Shown here: one piece after another, positions 1-8,073 of the stretch
How the letters are laid out: each line of letters opens with the position of its first letter
Numbering within the stretch: the stretch's first letter is position 1
NCBI GenBank assembly: GCA_937876395.1
Contig: CALEIM010000073.1
Location: 1-26,191 of the forward strand
Direction: 5' to 3'
Source of the DNA: an uncultured Wenzhouxiangella sp.
GTDB taxonomy: Bacteria; Pseudomonadota; Gammaproteobacteria; Xanthomonadales; Wenzhouxiangellaceae
Length of the DNA: 26,191 nt
Made by a program: the position numbers and the translations under genes
Notes under the pieces: model-generated
The model's database searches: none
The model's input: only the letters and a program-made list of their open reading frames with translations
What the model was told of the DNA's origin: nothing

Positions 1-341
1 CCCGCCTCGACCAGCTCCTCATCCGCCACGCCGGGGGTGAGCGTCTGGCCGGCATAGAAGGCGGCCACATCGGCCAGATCCTGATCACTCATGCCCACCA
101 CCATCGGGTACATTTCCGGCACGTTGCGCAGCTGCTCACGCACCAGGATCGACTGACGCGTGGCGTAGTCTTCGTGCTGACCGGCAGTTTTTGGCCAGAT
201 CGAGACCACGGAATTGCCGTCCATGCCGTGACAGGCGGCGCAAACAGCGGCCTTCTGCTCACCGGCTTCCGGGTCGCCGACCAACTGGGCCTGAGCCAGA
301 AGTGGTAAGGATGCGATCAGCATCATCAAGATTCGAGCCAT
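1..341 (-). CDS. Cytochrome c4-like periplasmic c-type cytochrome (3' end outside window)
   Basis: Periplasmic electron-transfer haem protein. The ATG (339-341, minus strand) opens a signal peptide of about 18 residues (MARILMMLIASLPLLAQA), then a mature start with GDPEAGEQK and the haem-binding motif CAACH (Cys34, Cys37, His38). A later YPMVVGMSD segment probably supplies the axial Met, followed by the usual class I terminal helix (DLADVAAFYA). Only about 113 residues are inside the window, enough for one haem domain. Cytochrome c4 proteins are normally dihaem with about 200 residues, so the second domain should lie to the left. AGGAG sits 10 bases upstream of the ATG. Divergence from engB is a gene order I recall from pseudomonads and relatives. 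A monohaem c553-type protein cannot be excluded without the missing end. Confidence 0.85.
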   Translation of the reverse strand, partial: MARILMMLIASLPLLAQAQLVGDPEAGEQKAAVCAACHGMDGNSVVSIWPKTAGQHEDYATRQSILVREQLRNVPEMYPMVVGMSDQDLADVAAFYAGQTLTPGVADEELVEA

Positions 342-418
342 TTCGATACTGCTCCTGAGTGGAAGTCTGAACCTGATATTATCGCGCTTCATCATTCGTC
401 TTGCCAGCATCAAACCCC
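342..418. promoter_or_regulatory. Divergent intergenic region with overlapping -10-like boxes
   Basis: This short AT-richer gap separates the cytochrome c gene (-) from engB (+). On the plus strand TATTAT (377-382) matches the -10 consensus at 5 of 6, with only a weak CTGAGT about 16 bases upstream. The same site read on the minus strand gives GATAAT, also 5 of 6. Overlapping back-to-back -10 elements are plausible, but no good -35 box was found on either side. Confidence 0.3.
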
Positions 419-1057
419 ATGCCGTCCACTCACGCGCTGCTCAGACAGGCTGAATACTTGATCAGCGTCCACAATCGGCCGCAACTACCGCCTGATCGTG
501 GCACCGAAATCGCCATTGCCGGGCGCTCGAATGCCGGCAAGTCCAGCCTGATCAACCGCCTGTGCGGGCAGAAATCGCTGGCCCGCACCAGCCGCACACC
601 GGGGCGCACCCGGCAGCTGGTCTTTTTCCGGCTGGATGACGACCATCATCTGGTTGATCTGCCCGGCTACGGCTTTGCCCGCGTCGGCGGCGATCTCAAA
701 AAACACTGGAAAGGCCTGATCCAGGGCTACCTGGAAACGCGCCAGGCGCTGGCCGGTTTGGTGATCGTGATGGACGTCCGCCATCCGCTCAAGCCTGGCG
801 ACGTCGATCTGGCCAACTGGGCCAGCGGGCGCGGCCTGCCGCTGCACCTGGTGCTGACCAAGGCCGACAAACTCGGCCGGGGCAAGCAGAAAGAAGCGTT
901 GATGGCCGTGCGCCGCGCGGTGGACCCCGGTGTTGGCGTTCAGCTATTCTCGGCCCAATCGGGACAAGGGCTTGAGGAGCTGGAATTGCTGGTCGATAGC
1001 TGGTTCGAGTCCAGTCAGCCCGATTCAGAGTTTGAAACTGCCGACGAGCCGGCCTGA
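419..1057 (+). CDS. engB: Ribosome-biogenesis GTP-binding protein EngB/YsxC (YihA)
   Basis: Essential TRAFAC-class GTPase that assists late assembly of the 50S ribosomal subunit in the cytoplasm. All G motifs are visible: P-loop GRSNAGKS (residues 35-42), G2 region with TSRTPGRTRQL, G3 DLPG (80-83) within DLPGYGFARV, G4 TKAD (147-150), and G5-like SAQSGQG. The length of 212 residues is normal for the family. I chose the ATG at 419 because MPSTHALLRQAEYL aligns with typical EngB starts. The same frame also has a TTG at 401 that would add six residues, and neither start has a clear Shine-Dalgarno sequence. The C-terminus carries a short acidic tail. dusB follows 17 bases downstream on the same strand. 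Confidence 0.95.
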   Translation: MPSTHALLRQAEYLISVHNRPQLPPDRGTEIAIAGRSNAGKSSLINRLCGQKSLARTSRTPGRTRQLVFFRLDDDHHLVDLPGYGFARVGGDLKKHWKGLIQGYLETRQALAGLVIVMDVRHPLKPGDVDLANWASGRGLPLHLVLTKADKLGRGKQKEALMAVRRAVDPGVGVQLFSAQSGQGLEELELLVDSWFESSQPDSEFETADEPA

Positions 1058-1074
1058 CCCTGCTCGCCGCCGTT

Positions 1075-2163
1075 ATGCCCCCGTCTTCCATCACCGCCCA
1101 GGCCCGAGCAGGGGTTCGCACGCGCGCAGATCAGGCTACGCCTTTACTCGGCCTGGCGCCGATGGCCGGAGTGACCGACAAACCTTTCCGCCTGCTGTGC
1201 CGCCGCTACGGTGCCGATCTCGCCACCTCGGAGATGACCAGCTCGGATGCGTCGCTATGGCATACGCGCAAATCGCGCGAGCGCATGGATCACGCCGGCG
1301 AACCCGGCCCGATCAGCGTCCAGATCGCCGGCACCGAGCCTGCGGCAATGGCCGATGCGGCACGCTACAACGTCGATCACGGCGCGGAATCAATTGACAT
1401 CAATATGGGCTGCCCGGCCAAAAAGGTCTGCAAGGCCTGGGCGGGCTCGGCACTGATGCGCGACGAGGCCCTGGTCGGCCGCATCCTTGAAGCCGTGGTG
1501 GCCGCCGTTGAAGTGCCGGTCACCCTCAAGATTCGCACCGGCTGGGATGCCGATCAGCGCAACGGGCCGCGCATTGCCCGCATCGCCGAGGACTGCGGCA
1601 TTGCCTCTTTGGCCGTTCACGGCCGCAGCCGCGAGCAGAAGTACCAGGGCCAGGCCGAGTACGACACCATCGCGCAGATCGTCGCTGAACGGGGCATACC
1701 GGTGTGGGCCAATGGCGATATCGACAGCCCGGAAAAGGCTAAAGCCGTGCTCGATTACACCGGGGCCGTCGGCCTGCTGATCGGCCGCGCTGCACAGGGT
1801 CGGCCGTGGATTTTCGCCGAAATCTCGCACTACCTGGCAAGCGGAGAGCACCTGCCGGCGCCATCGGCGGCTGCCGTAGGCGAGATTCTGATCAGCCATC
1901 TTGAAGCGCTCTACGCCTTCTACGGCGAAGACCGCGGCGTGCGGATTGCGCGCAAACATCTGGGCTGGTATGCCCGGGATCGAGCTGAAAATGTCGGCTT
2001 CAGGCAGGTCGTCAACCGCGCCCAGTCGGCCGAACAACAGCTTGCGCTCACGCGCGACTATTTTGCCGCCCTGTCGGCCGCAGTTGACCCGGCCCGAATC
2101 TTGCCGCCGGACGCTAGAATAGGGCTATCACCACCGCAAAGACTCCAGGCTGAAATCGCATGA
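1075..2163 (+). CDS. dusB: tRNA-dihydrouridine synthase DusB
   Basis: FMN-dependent enzyme that reduces specific uridines in the tRNA D-loop to dihydrouridine. The N-terminal TIM barrel starts with LAPMAGVTDKPFR. The signature DINMGCPAKKV carries the presumed catalytic cysteine (Cys113), and the flavin/phosphate-binding end has NGDI and IGRAAQGRPWIF. The GCPAKKV form and overall pattern favour DusB over DusA or DusC. At 362 residues it is about 40 longer than E. coli DusB, with roughly 15 extra N-terminal residues and a longer C-terminal helical tail. The stop overlaps the hemB start (ATGA at 2160-2163), suggesting translational coupling. In enterobacteria dusB precedes fis, which is not here. 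Confidence 0.92.
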   Translation: MPPSSITAQARAGVRTRADQATPLLGLAPMAGVTDKPFRLLCRRYGADLATSEMTSSDASLWHTRKSRERMDHAGEPGPISVQIAGTEPAAMADAARYNVDHGAESIDINMGCPAKKVCKAWAGSALMRDEALVGRILEAVVAAVEVPVTLKIRTGWDADQRNGPRIARIAEDCGIASLAVHGRSREQKYQGQAEYDTIAQIVAERGIPVWANGDIDSPEKAKAVLDYTGAVGLLIGRAAQGRPWIFAEISHYLASGEHLPAPSAAAVGEILISHLEALYAFYGEDRGVRIARKHLGWYARDRAENVGFRQVVNRAQSAEQQLALTRDYFAALSAAVDPARILPPDARIGLSPPQRLQAEIA

Positions 2164-3152
2164 CTTTTCCTGCCATCCGCCTGCGCCGCAGCCGTGCCCG
2201 GCGCTTCGCCCGCGAGCTGAGCCGGGAAACCCGGCTGTCAGCTGCCGATCTGATTTTGCCCGCCTTCGTACTCGAAGATCCCGGCGCGCGCGAGCCGGTC
2301 GATTCCATGCCCGGCGTCGAACGCGTCGGTCAGGACGGTCTGTTTGAACTGGCCGAGCGCTGCCTGAGCCTGGGTGTGCCGGCGATGGCCCTGTTTCCGG
2401 TGGTGCCGGCCGAACGCAAGACCGACGATGCGGCCGAGGCCTGGCGCGAGAATGGCCTGGTCCAGCGCAGCGTGCACGCGCTCAAGCAGCGCTTCCCGGA
2501 GCTCGGCGTGATAACCGACGTGGCCCTGGATCCCTACACCCGCCACGGCCTGGACGGCATCATCGACGAGAGCGGTTATGTGCTCAATGACCGCACCGTC
2601 GACGCCCTGGTCCGCCAGGCGGCCAGCCACGCCCAGGCCGGCGCCGACGTCGTCGCGCCTTCGGACATGATGGACGGGCGAATTGGCGCGATCCGCGAAC
2701 AACTCGAAGCCAGCGGCCACGTCAACACCCTGATTCTGAGCTACGCGGCCAAGTACGCGTCAAGCTACTACGGCCCATTTCGCGACGCGGTCGGCTCGGC
2801 GGCCAGCCTGGGCAAGGCCGGCAAGGAAAGTTTTCAGATGGACCCGGGCAACTCCGACGAGGCGCTGCGCGAAGTTGAGCTCGACCTTGAAGAAGGTGCC
2901 GACTGGATCATGATCAAGCCGGCCCTGCCCTATCTCGACATCATTCGCCGCGTTCACGAGACCTTCGGCGTGCCGACCTTTGCCTATCACGTCTCCGGCG
3001 AGTACGCGATGCTCAAGGCGGCAGCCTCGCGCGGCTGGCTGGACAACGACAAGGTGCTACTCGAAACGCTGGTGTCGATCCGACGCGCCGGGGCCTGCGG
3101 CATTCTGACCTACGCCGCCCTGGAAGCCGCCGCCCTGCTGCGCGGCGCATAG
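2160..3152 (+). CDS. hemB: Delta-aminolevulinic acid dehydratase (porphobilinogen synthase)
   Basis: Condenses two 5-aminolevulinate molecules to porphobilinogen, the first common step of tetrapyrrole synthesis, in the cytoplasm. The two Schiff-base lysines are visible: Lys198 in LSYAAKYASS and Lys253 in MIKPALPYLD. The metal-site region at residues 120-133 reads DVALDPYTRHGLDG. It has aspartates (120, 124, 132) where zinc-dependent enzymes have cysteines, so this is the Mg-type active site known from Pseudomonas aeruginosa. Later motifs APSDMMDGR and AYHVSGEYAML are standard. The length of 330 residues is normal. The gene is translationally linked to dusB through ATGA and followed by aroE after 12 bases. 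Confidence 0.96.
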   Translation: MTFPAIRLRRSRARRFARELSRETRLSAADLILPAFVLEDPGAREPVDSMPGVERVGQDGLFELAERCLSLGVPAMALFPVVPAERKTDDAAEAWRENGLVQRSVHALKQRFPELGVITDVALDPYTRHGLDGIIDESGYVLNDRTVDALVRQAASHAQAGADVVAPSDMMDGRIGAIREQLEASGHVNTLILSYAAKYASSYYGPFRDAVGSAASLGKAGKESFQMDPGNSDEALREVELDLEEGADWIMIKPALPYLDIIRRVHETFGVPTFAYHVSGEYAMLKAAASRGWLDNDKVLLETLVSIRRAGACGILTYAALEAAALLRGA

Positions 3153-3164
3153 ACCGGACCCCCG

Positions 3165-3986
3165 ATGACTGCCGGGCCAATCAAACTGGCCGTGTTTGGC
3201 CAGCCGGTCGCCCACAGCCAGTCGCCTCGCATTCATCGCCTGTTCGGCGAGCAGCTCGGCATCGCACTGGACTATGGCAGCATCGAATGCGGGATCGATG
3301 CGCTGTCCGAACGTCTGGCCGCCTTTCGCGCCAATGGCGGCCGTGGCGCCAATCTGACGGTGCCGCTTAAAAGCACCGGCTTGGAGCTGTGCACTGCCGC
3401 AGACCCGACAGCCCGCCTGGCCGGGGCCGTCAATACCCTGAAGTTGGCCGCGGAAGGCTGGCACGGCTACAACACCGACGGCGCCGGCCTGCTGCTGGAT
3501 CTGGATCGACTGGGCATTGATCCGGCCGGCAAGCGAGTGTTGATTCTCGGCGCCGGAGGTGCCTGTGCCGGCATACTCGGCGCCCTGCTGGAACGTTCAC
3601 CGGCAATGATCAGCGTGCTCAACCGCAGCCCCGAAAGGGCTCGGCGCCTGGCCAGCACACCGGGCCTGCGCGGCGCGATTTACGCCGGCGGCTTTGCGGA
3701 CGCCGCCAGACTGCCGGCCCACGATGTACTCATCCAGACCACCAGCGCCGGCCATGCAGGCCTTCTGCCGCCGCTGGATGCGGCCTGGCTGAGTGCAACT
3801 GCGACCGCCTACGATCTCAATTACGGTACGGCCCACCGAGCCTTTGCCGACTGGTGCGGCAAAGCTGGCGTGCCGGTTGCCGGTGGCCTGGGCATGCTGG
3901 TCGCCCAGGCCGCGCTCGCTTTCGAGATCTGGACCGGCCGACGCCCACAGATCGGGCCGGTGCTGGCCGAACTCAGTCGAAACTGA
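3165..3986 (+). CDS. aroE: Shikimate dehydrogenase (NADP)
   Basis: Reduces 3-dehydroshikimate to shikimate with NADPH in the aromatic amino-acid pathway. The N-terminal substrate domain has VFGQPVAHSQSP (shikimate-binding serines 18 and 20), NLTVPLKS with the catalytic lysine (Lys69), AGAVNT (Asn90) and NTDG with the catalytic aspartate (Asp105). The Rossmann domain has GAGGA (129-133) and NRSPERA, the NADP-phosphate motif. The C-terminal GMLVAQAALAFEIWTG helix is typical of AroE. The length of 273 residues is normal. It follows hemB closely, so it probably shares its transcript. It converges on apaH with a single base between stop codons, leaving no room for a terminator between them. Confidence 0.95.
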   Translation: MTAGPIKLAVFGQPVAHSQSPRIHRLFGEQLGIALDYGSIECGIDALSERLAAFRANGGRGANLTVPLKSTGLELCTAADPTARLAGAVNTLKLAAEGWHGYNTDGAGLLLDLDRLGIDPAGKRVLILGAGGACAGILGALLERSPAMISVLNRSPERARRLASTPGLRGAIYAGGFADAARLPAHDVLIQTTSAGHAGLLPPLDAAWLSATATAYDLNYGTAHRAFADWCGKAGVPVAGGLGMLVAQAALAFEIWTGRRPQIGPVLAELSRN

Positions 3987-3987
3987 T

Positions 3988-4797
3988 TCAGCGGCAGTCA
4001 ACCGACTCGATAAAGCGCTCATCGCCATCGATAACCAGCGCCGTCAAGGCTCCGCCCCACACGCAGCCGGTGTCCAGACCGACCACGCCATCGGCGCGGT
4101 ACAGGCCGAGCTGTGACCAGTGGCCAAATACCAGCGTCCAGCCAGTCCAGTCGGCGTGCAGATGCCGGAACCACGGCGCAAAACCCGGCGGCGCGCTGTC
4201 CATGCCGCCTTTGCTGCGCAGCTCCAGGCGACCATCGGCACGACAAAAACGCATTCGGGTCAGCACATTGGTGATGCTGCGCAGCCGCGCGTCGATGGGC
4301 AGATCAGGCTGCCAGCGATCGGGGTGATTGCCGTACATCCGGGCGAAATACGCGTCGGGGTTCTTGTCCAGAGCGCGTTCGACCTCAGCGGCGCGTGCCT
4401 GAGATTCGACCGGCCCCCAGCGCGGATCAATCCCGGCGTGGACCAGGGCCAGACGACGATCCGCGTCCTGCCAGAACAGCGGACACCTTGCGAGCCAGGC
4501 CAACAGCTCCGGGCCATCGTCGGCGGCAAGGATGGCGTCAAACTCAGGGTTGGGCGCTCGCCTGCGACCATGGGCGTAGGCGAGCAGGTGCAGGTCGTGG
4601 TTGCCAAGCACCACGCTCAGCGAGTGGCGCAGCGCATGCACCCGGCGCAGAGTTTGCAGTGACTCACCGCCGCGATTGACCAGATCACCGGCCAGACGCA
4701 GGCGATCACTTTGCGGATCGAAACGCAGCTTGTCGAGCAGGCGCTGAAATGACCCGGCGCAGCCCTGCACATCGCCGATGAAAATCTCACGGCTCAT
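3988..4797 (-). CDS. apaH: Bis(5'-nucleosyl)-tetraphosphatase, symmetrical (ApaH)
   Basis: Hydrolyses diadenosine tetraphosphate to two ADP, and in E. coli also removes Np4-type RNA caps. It is a PPP-family metallophosphatase with all three signature blocks: GDVQGC (residues 8-13), GDLVNRG (38-44) and GNHDLH (65-70). Further metal-ligand histidines appear in VHAGIDPRW and VFGHWS. The length of 269 residues is close to the family norm. Its ATG overlaps the stop of the CDF transporter gene (ATGA, 4794-4797), so it is the last gene of the leftward lgt-thyA-folA-CDF-apaH run. Proximity of folA and apaH recurs in gammaproteobacteria. Confidence 0.95.
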   Translation of the reverse strand: MSREIFIGDVQGCAGSFQRLLDKLRFDPQSDRLRLAGDLVNRGGESLQTLRRVHALRHSLSVVLGNHDLHLLAYAHGRRRAPNPEFDAILAADDGPELLAWLARCPLFWQDADRRLALVHAGIDPRWGPVESQARAAEVERALDKNPDAYFARMYGNHPDRWQPDLPIDARLRSITNVLTRMRFCRADGRLELRSKGGMDSAPPGFAPWFRHLHADWTGWTLVFGHWSQLGLYRADGVVGLDTGCVWGGALTALVIDGDERFIESVDCR

Positions 4798-5711
4798 TGC
4801 ATTTCAGACGCTGGCGGCACCGGCGCGATGCTGACCACCACATCAAACACATCCACCGATGCGCTCAACAGGCAGCGGCGCACGCGTCGGGCAAGCTGAT
4901 CTGCCTCGGCCAGGCTCAGCTCGGGATCGAGCAGAATGCGCACATCCATCACCGTCTGACCGCCCATGGTGCGAGTGCGCAGATCCCTGAACCCGCGCAC
5001 GCCGTCAACGGTCATGATGAGCGCTTCCAGTTCGCGCTGGGTATCTGCCGGCACGGCAGTATCGACCAGCTCGGTCAGGGCTCTGAACACAAATTTGATG
5101 CCAATATGGCCGACCATCACAGCAACCAGAATGGCGGCCACGGCATCCAGCCACAACAGGCCGCCAATGGCGCCGAGTATGCCGACAATCACGACCACCG
5201 ACGACATGGCATCCGAGCGATGGTGCCAGGCATTGGCCATCAGCAGCTCCGAACGGGTGCGCCTGGCTACCCGCCGGGTGTACCAGTACAGGCCTTCCTT
5301 GACTGCGACCGAAATCACCGCCGCACTCAGCGCGATCCAGCCCGGCTGCAGCAGACGCTCAGGATCGTTGAGCCGCGCAATCCCGTCGACAATGAAGCCG
5401 ATGGCAACGGCCAGCAGCAAGAAGCCGATCAGCGCGGTGGCCACCGTCTCGATTCGTCCGTGCCCGTAAGGGTGGTTATGGTCGGCCTCATGGGCGCCCC
5501 AGCGCGCCGCGACCAGCACCACCACATCGCTGATCAGGTCTGAAACGGTGTGCACCGCATCGACGATCAAAGCCTGGGAATTACCGAAGATGCCGGCGGC
5601 AAACTTGCCGATGGCCAGCACCACATTCCCGGCCGCCCCCACCAAAGTCACGCGGCGTTTCAGCGGCCAGTCCAGGCCGGGCTGCGGATTACGGGGAGGC
5701 GCTTCGGCCAT
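4794..5711 (-). CDS. Cation diffusion facilitator family metal transporter
   Basis: Inner-membrane proton-coupled exporter of divalent metals such as zinc, iron(II) or manganese. About six transmembrane segments precede a cytoplasmic ferredoxin-like domain from about residue 220 (ALIMTVDGVRGFRDLRTRTMGG). Transport-site ligands are visible as HTVSD in TM2 (His54, Asp58) and HHRSD in TM5 (His163, Asp167). The TM2-TM3 loop carries the family motif HPYGHGRIE. I start at the ATG at 5711 (305 residues) because MAEAPPRN leads into the usual KRRVTLVG first helix. A longer frame to 5807 would begin inside folA. The four-base overlap with apaH implies coupling. HxxxD in TM2 hints at zinc rather than FieF-type DxxxD, but metal specificity is not settled. 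Confidence 0.9.
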   Translation of the reverse strand: MAEAPPRNPQPGLDWPLKRRVTLVGAAGNVVLAIGKFAAGIFGNSQALIVDAVHTVSDLISDVVVLVAARWGAHEADHNHPYGHGRIETVATALIGFLLLAVAIGFIVDGIARLNDPERLLQPGWIALSAAVISVAVKEGLYWYTRRVARRTRSELLMANAWHHRSDAMSSVVVIVGILGAIGGLLWLDAVAAILVAVMVGHIGIKFVFRALTELVDTAVPADTQRELEALIMTVDGVRGFRDLRTRTMGGQTVMDVRILLDPELSLAEADQLARRVRRCLLSASVDVFDVVVSIAPVPPASEMQ

Positions 5712-5767
5712 GAAAATGATCGCTGCAGAGGGTTCGGCGCATTCTATCAATACCCCCCGGAGATTAT

Positions 5768-6256
5768 TCAGAGCCTCCTTGCAAAACTGCAAAAAGACAT
5801 CGCCCACGGGTTGGCCGCGTCGGGCGGGCGTGCCTGCATCCGCTCAAGATGCCAGTCTGACCATTTCCAGGTCGGAAAAAAGGTATCGCCATCCACGTCG
5901 GCGGCAATCAGGGTCAGCTCCATGCGACTCGCCCGCGGCAGGGCCTGGCGGTAGATCTCGCCGCCACCAATGATCATTACCTGCTCGGCTGCGGCCTGCT
6001 CAATGGCCGCGTCCAGACCGGTCGCCGACAGCACGCCCTCAGGCAGGGTCTGCTCTGAACGGCTGATGACGATGTTGGTCCGGCCCGGCAGGGCTGAACC
6101 GATCGACTCGAAGGTGCGCCGGCCCATGACCACCGGATGCCCCAGGGTCAGCGCCTTGAAGTGGCGCAGATCGGCGGGTAAGTGCCAGGGCATGCCGCCG
6201 GAGCGCCCGATTACCCGTTTGCGCGCCATTGCCGCGACCAAAACCAGCTCCGGCAT
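5768..6256 (-). CDS. folA: Dihydrofolate reductase
   Basis: Reduces dihydrofolate to tetrahydrofolate with NADPH, regenerating the cofactor oxidised by ThyA, encoded just upstream. The start LVAAMARKRVIG is followed by MPWHLPADLRHFK, where Asp29 corresponds to the catalytic Asp27 of E. coli. VVMGRRTFESIG and IGGGEIYRQALP are the NADPH-binding signatures. At 162 residues it is a normal chromosomal FolA, not a plasmid Dfr type. It lies 32 bases after thyA and 56 before the CDF gene, all co-oriented. Confidence 0.95.
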   Translation of the reverse strand: MPELVLVAAMARKRVIGRSGGMPWHLPADLRHFKALTLGHPVVMGRRTFESIGSALPGRTNIVISRSEQTLPEGVLSATGLDAAIEQAAAEQVMIIGGGEIYRQALPRASRMELTLIAADVDGDTFFPTWKWSDWHLERMQARPPDAANPWAMSFCSFARRL

Positions 6257-6288
6257 CTCACCTGGTCCTTACAGCCATATGCAGGCTT

Positions 6289-7122
6289 TTAGATCGCAAT
6301 CGGGGCGCGAATCGCCGCATGGGAGCGATAGCCGCTGAGCTCGAAATCGTCATAAACAAAATCTTCCAGTCGACGGCGCGCAGGGTTCAGGCGCATCTGC
6401 GGCAGTGGCCAGGGCTCACGCGCGAGCTGCTTGTCGACCTGGTCGAGGTGGTTTTGATACAGATGGGCATCGCCGAAGGTATGGATGAACTCACCGACTT
6501 CAAGATCACAGACCTGGGCGACCATCATCGTCAACAGCGCATAGCTGGCGATATTGAAGGGCACACCCAGAAAACAGTCGGCCGAGCGCTGATAAAGCTG
6601 GCAGCTCAGACGGCCTTCGGCGACGTAGAACTGAAACAGGCAGTGGCAGGGCGCCAGCGCCATGCGCCCGGCGCGCACATTGTCCTGGGGCGTGCGCGTC
6701 TCGTCCGGCAAATCGGCCGGGTTCCAGGCGGTCAGGACGTGGCGACGTGAATCAGGCCGGCGTCGGATTTGATCAACCAGCTCGCTCAGCTGATCGATAA
6801 AACGCCCGTCGGCAGCCGGCCACGAACGCCATTGGGTGCCGTAGATCGGGCCGAGTTCGCCGCGTTCGTCAGCCCATTCGTCCCAGATCGATACGCCATG
6901 TTCATTGAGGTAAGCGATATTGGTATCGCCGCGCAAAAACCACAAAAGCTCGTGAATGATCGATTTCAGGTGGACTTTTTTGGTCGTGACCAGCGGAAAG
7001 GACTGAGCCAGGTCAAAGCGTAGCTGATAGCCGAAAACGCTGTACGTGCCGGTGCCGGTGCGGTCATCCTTGCGCTGGCCGGAATCGCGCACATGGCGAA
7101 GCAGGTCGAGATACGATTTCAT
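6289..7122 (-). CDS. thyA: Thymidylate synthase ThyA
   Basis: Methylates dUMP to dTMP with methylenetetrahydrofolate, producing dihydrofolate for FolA. DRTGTGTYSVFG contains the phosphate-binding Arg21. The catalytic cysteine is Cys159 in LAPCHCLFQFYV. YQRSADCFLGVPFNIASYALL is the dUMP/folate region, and the chain ends in the conserved APIAI. At 277 residues it is 13 longer than E. coli ThyA because of an insertion around residues 140-153 (DETRTPQDNVRAG) just before the catalytic loop. Such an insert is known in other ThyA subgroups. The ATG overlaps the lgt stop (7119-7122). Confidence 0.96.
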   Translation of the reverse strand: MKSYLDLLRHVRDSGQRKDDRTGTGTYSVFGYQLRFDLAQSFPLVTTKKVHLKSIIHELLWFLRGDTNIAYLNEHGVSIWDEWADERGELGPIYGTQWRSWPAADGRFIDQLSELVDQIRRRPDSRRHVLTAWNPADLPDETRTPQDNVRAGRMALAPCHCLFQFYVAEGRLSCQLYQRSADCFLGVPFNIASYALLTMMVAQVCDLEVGEFIHTFGDAHLYQNHLDQVDKQLAREPWPLPQMRLNPARRRLEDFVYDDFELSGYRSHAAIRAPIAI

Positions 7123-7973
7123 GTGCGCCTCCGATAGGCCCAGATCATCAGCAGCAGGCCGGCGAGCATCATCGGCAGCGACAGAATCTGGCCCATGGTT
7201 ATCCAGTCGAGCGCGACAAAGCCCAGATGCGCATCGGGCTCACGGAAGCATTCAGCGATAAAGCGAAACACCCCATAGCCGAGCAGAAAAGCGCCGCCCA
7301 CTGCACCCACCGGCCGCGGACGGGCGGAATAGGCCCACAGAATGACAAACAGTGCCAAACCCTCCAGGGCAGCCTGGTAGAGCTGCGAGGGATGACGGGC
7401 GAACTCATCAAGCGCACCGCTCAGATACTGCTGATAGAGCGCCCCGGATCGTCGCCCACCGGCCTCGATCGACTCGGGAAAAATCATTGCCCAGGGCACG
7501 TCGCTCAGCCGGCCCCAGAGTTCTCCACCAATGAAATTGCCCAAACGCCCGGCAGCCAGCCCAAGCGGCGCCAGTGGGGCGGCGAAGTCCGCAAGCTGCA
7601 GAAAGCCACAGCCCTGGCGTCGGCCATACAGCCAGATCACCACCAGCACACCTGCCAGTCCGCCGTGAAAACTCATCCCGCCGTCGCGAATACGCAGCAA
7701 AAACAGCGGGTCGCTCAACAGCTCGTCAAAGCCGTAGAACAGCACATAGCCGAGCCGGCCACCCACGATGACGCCGATCACACCCCAGAACAGGAGATCC
7801 CCGATCTGCTGCGCGTTCAGCGGCGCATCAGCACGCCGGGCACGCACCCGCCCCAGCAGCCAGAAGGCGCCAAAGGCGACCAGGTACATCAGGCTGTACC
7901 AGTAAATCGCGAAACCACCGATCGACACGGCGACCGGGTCGATCTGGTGAAAATAGTAGGCTGACTGATTCAT
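7119..7973 (-). CDS. lgt: Phosphatidylglycerol-prolipoprotein diacylglyceryl transferase
   Basis: Integral inner-membrane enzyme that transfers diacylglycerol from phosphatidylglycerol to the lipobox cysteine of prolipoproteins, the first step of lipoprotein maturation. The Lgt signature GRLGNFIGGELWGR is at residues 142-155, SFHGGLAGV carries His103, and RHPSQLYQA and GVFRFIAECFREPD follow. With the ATG at 7973 (284 residues), His103 and Arg143 fall at the same numbers as the essential E. coli residues, which is why I prefer it to the longer frame beginning at a TTG at 8015. Seven hydrophobic segments are apparent. The lgt-thyA order matches enterobacteria. No clear Shine-Dalgarno sequence precedes the start. 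Confidence 0.95.
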   Translation of the reverse strand: MNQSAYYFHQIDPVAVSIGGFAIYWYSLMYLVAFGAFWLLGRVRARRADAPLNAQQIGDLLFWGVIGVIVGGRLGYVLFYGFDELLSDPLFLLRIRDGGMSFHGGLAGVLVVIWLYGRRQGCGFLQLADFAAPLAPLGLAAGRLGNFIGGELWGRLSDVPWAMIFPESIEAGGRRSGALYQQYLSGALDEFARHPSQLYQAALEGLALFVILWAYSARPRPVGAVGGAFLLGYGVFRFIAECFREPDAHLGFVALDWITMGQILSLPMMLAGLLLMIWAYRRRT

Positions 7974-8073
7974 CGCCGGAAGTCTAGCGCAGATCGCGCT
8001 CGACAGAGGCCACAATCCAGACGATGTCGGATCAGGCCTCCGATCGGCTATCTTCTACTCCGTTTATGACAAC

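Noticed and set aside
2084..2120. TTGACC and TAGAAT inside the end of dusB as a hemB promoter
   Set aside because: The boxes are good singly but 25 bases apart, too far for a sigma70 promoter. hemB is coupled to dusB by ATGA. An internal promoter is still possible but not supported.
8021..8073. Possible terminator after the exported-protein gene
   Set aside because: Only a five-base stem (TCGGA/TCCGA) with no T-run was found.
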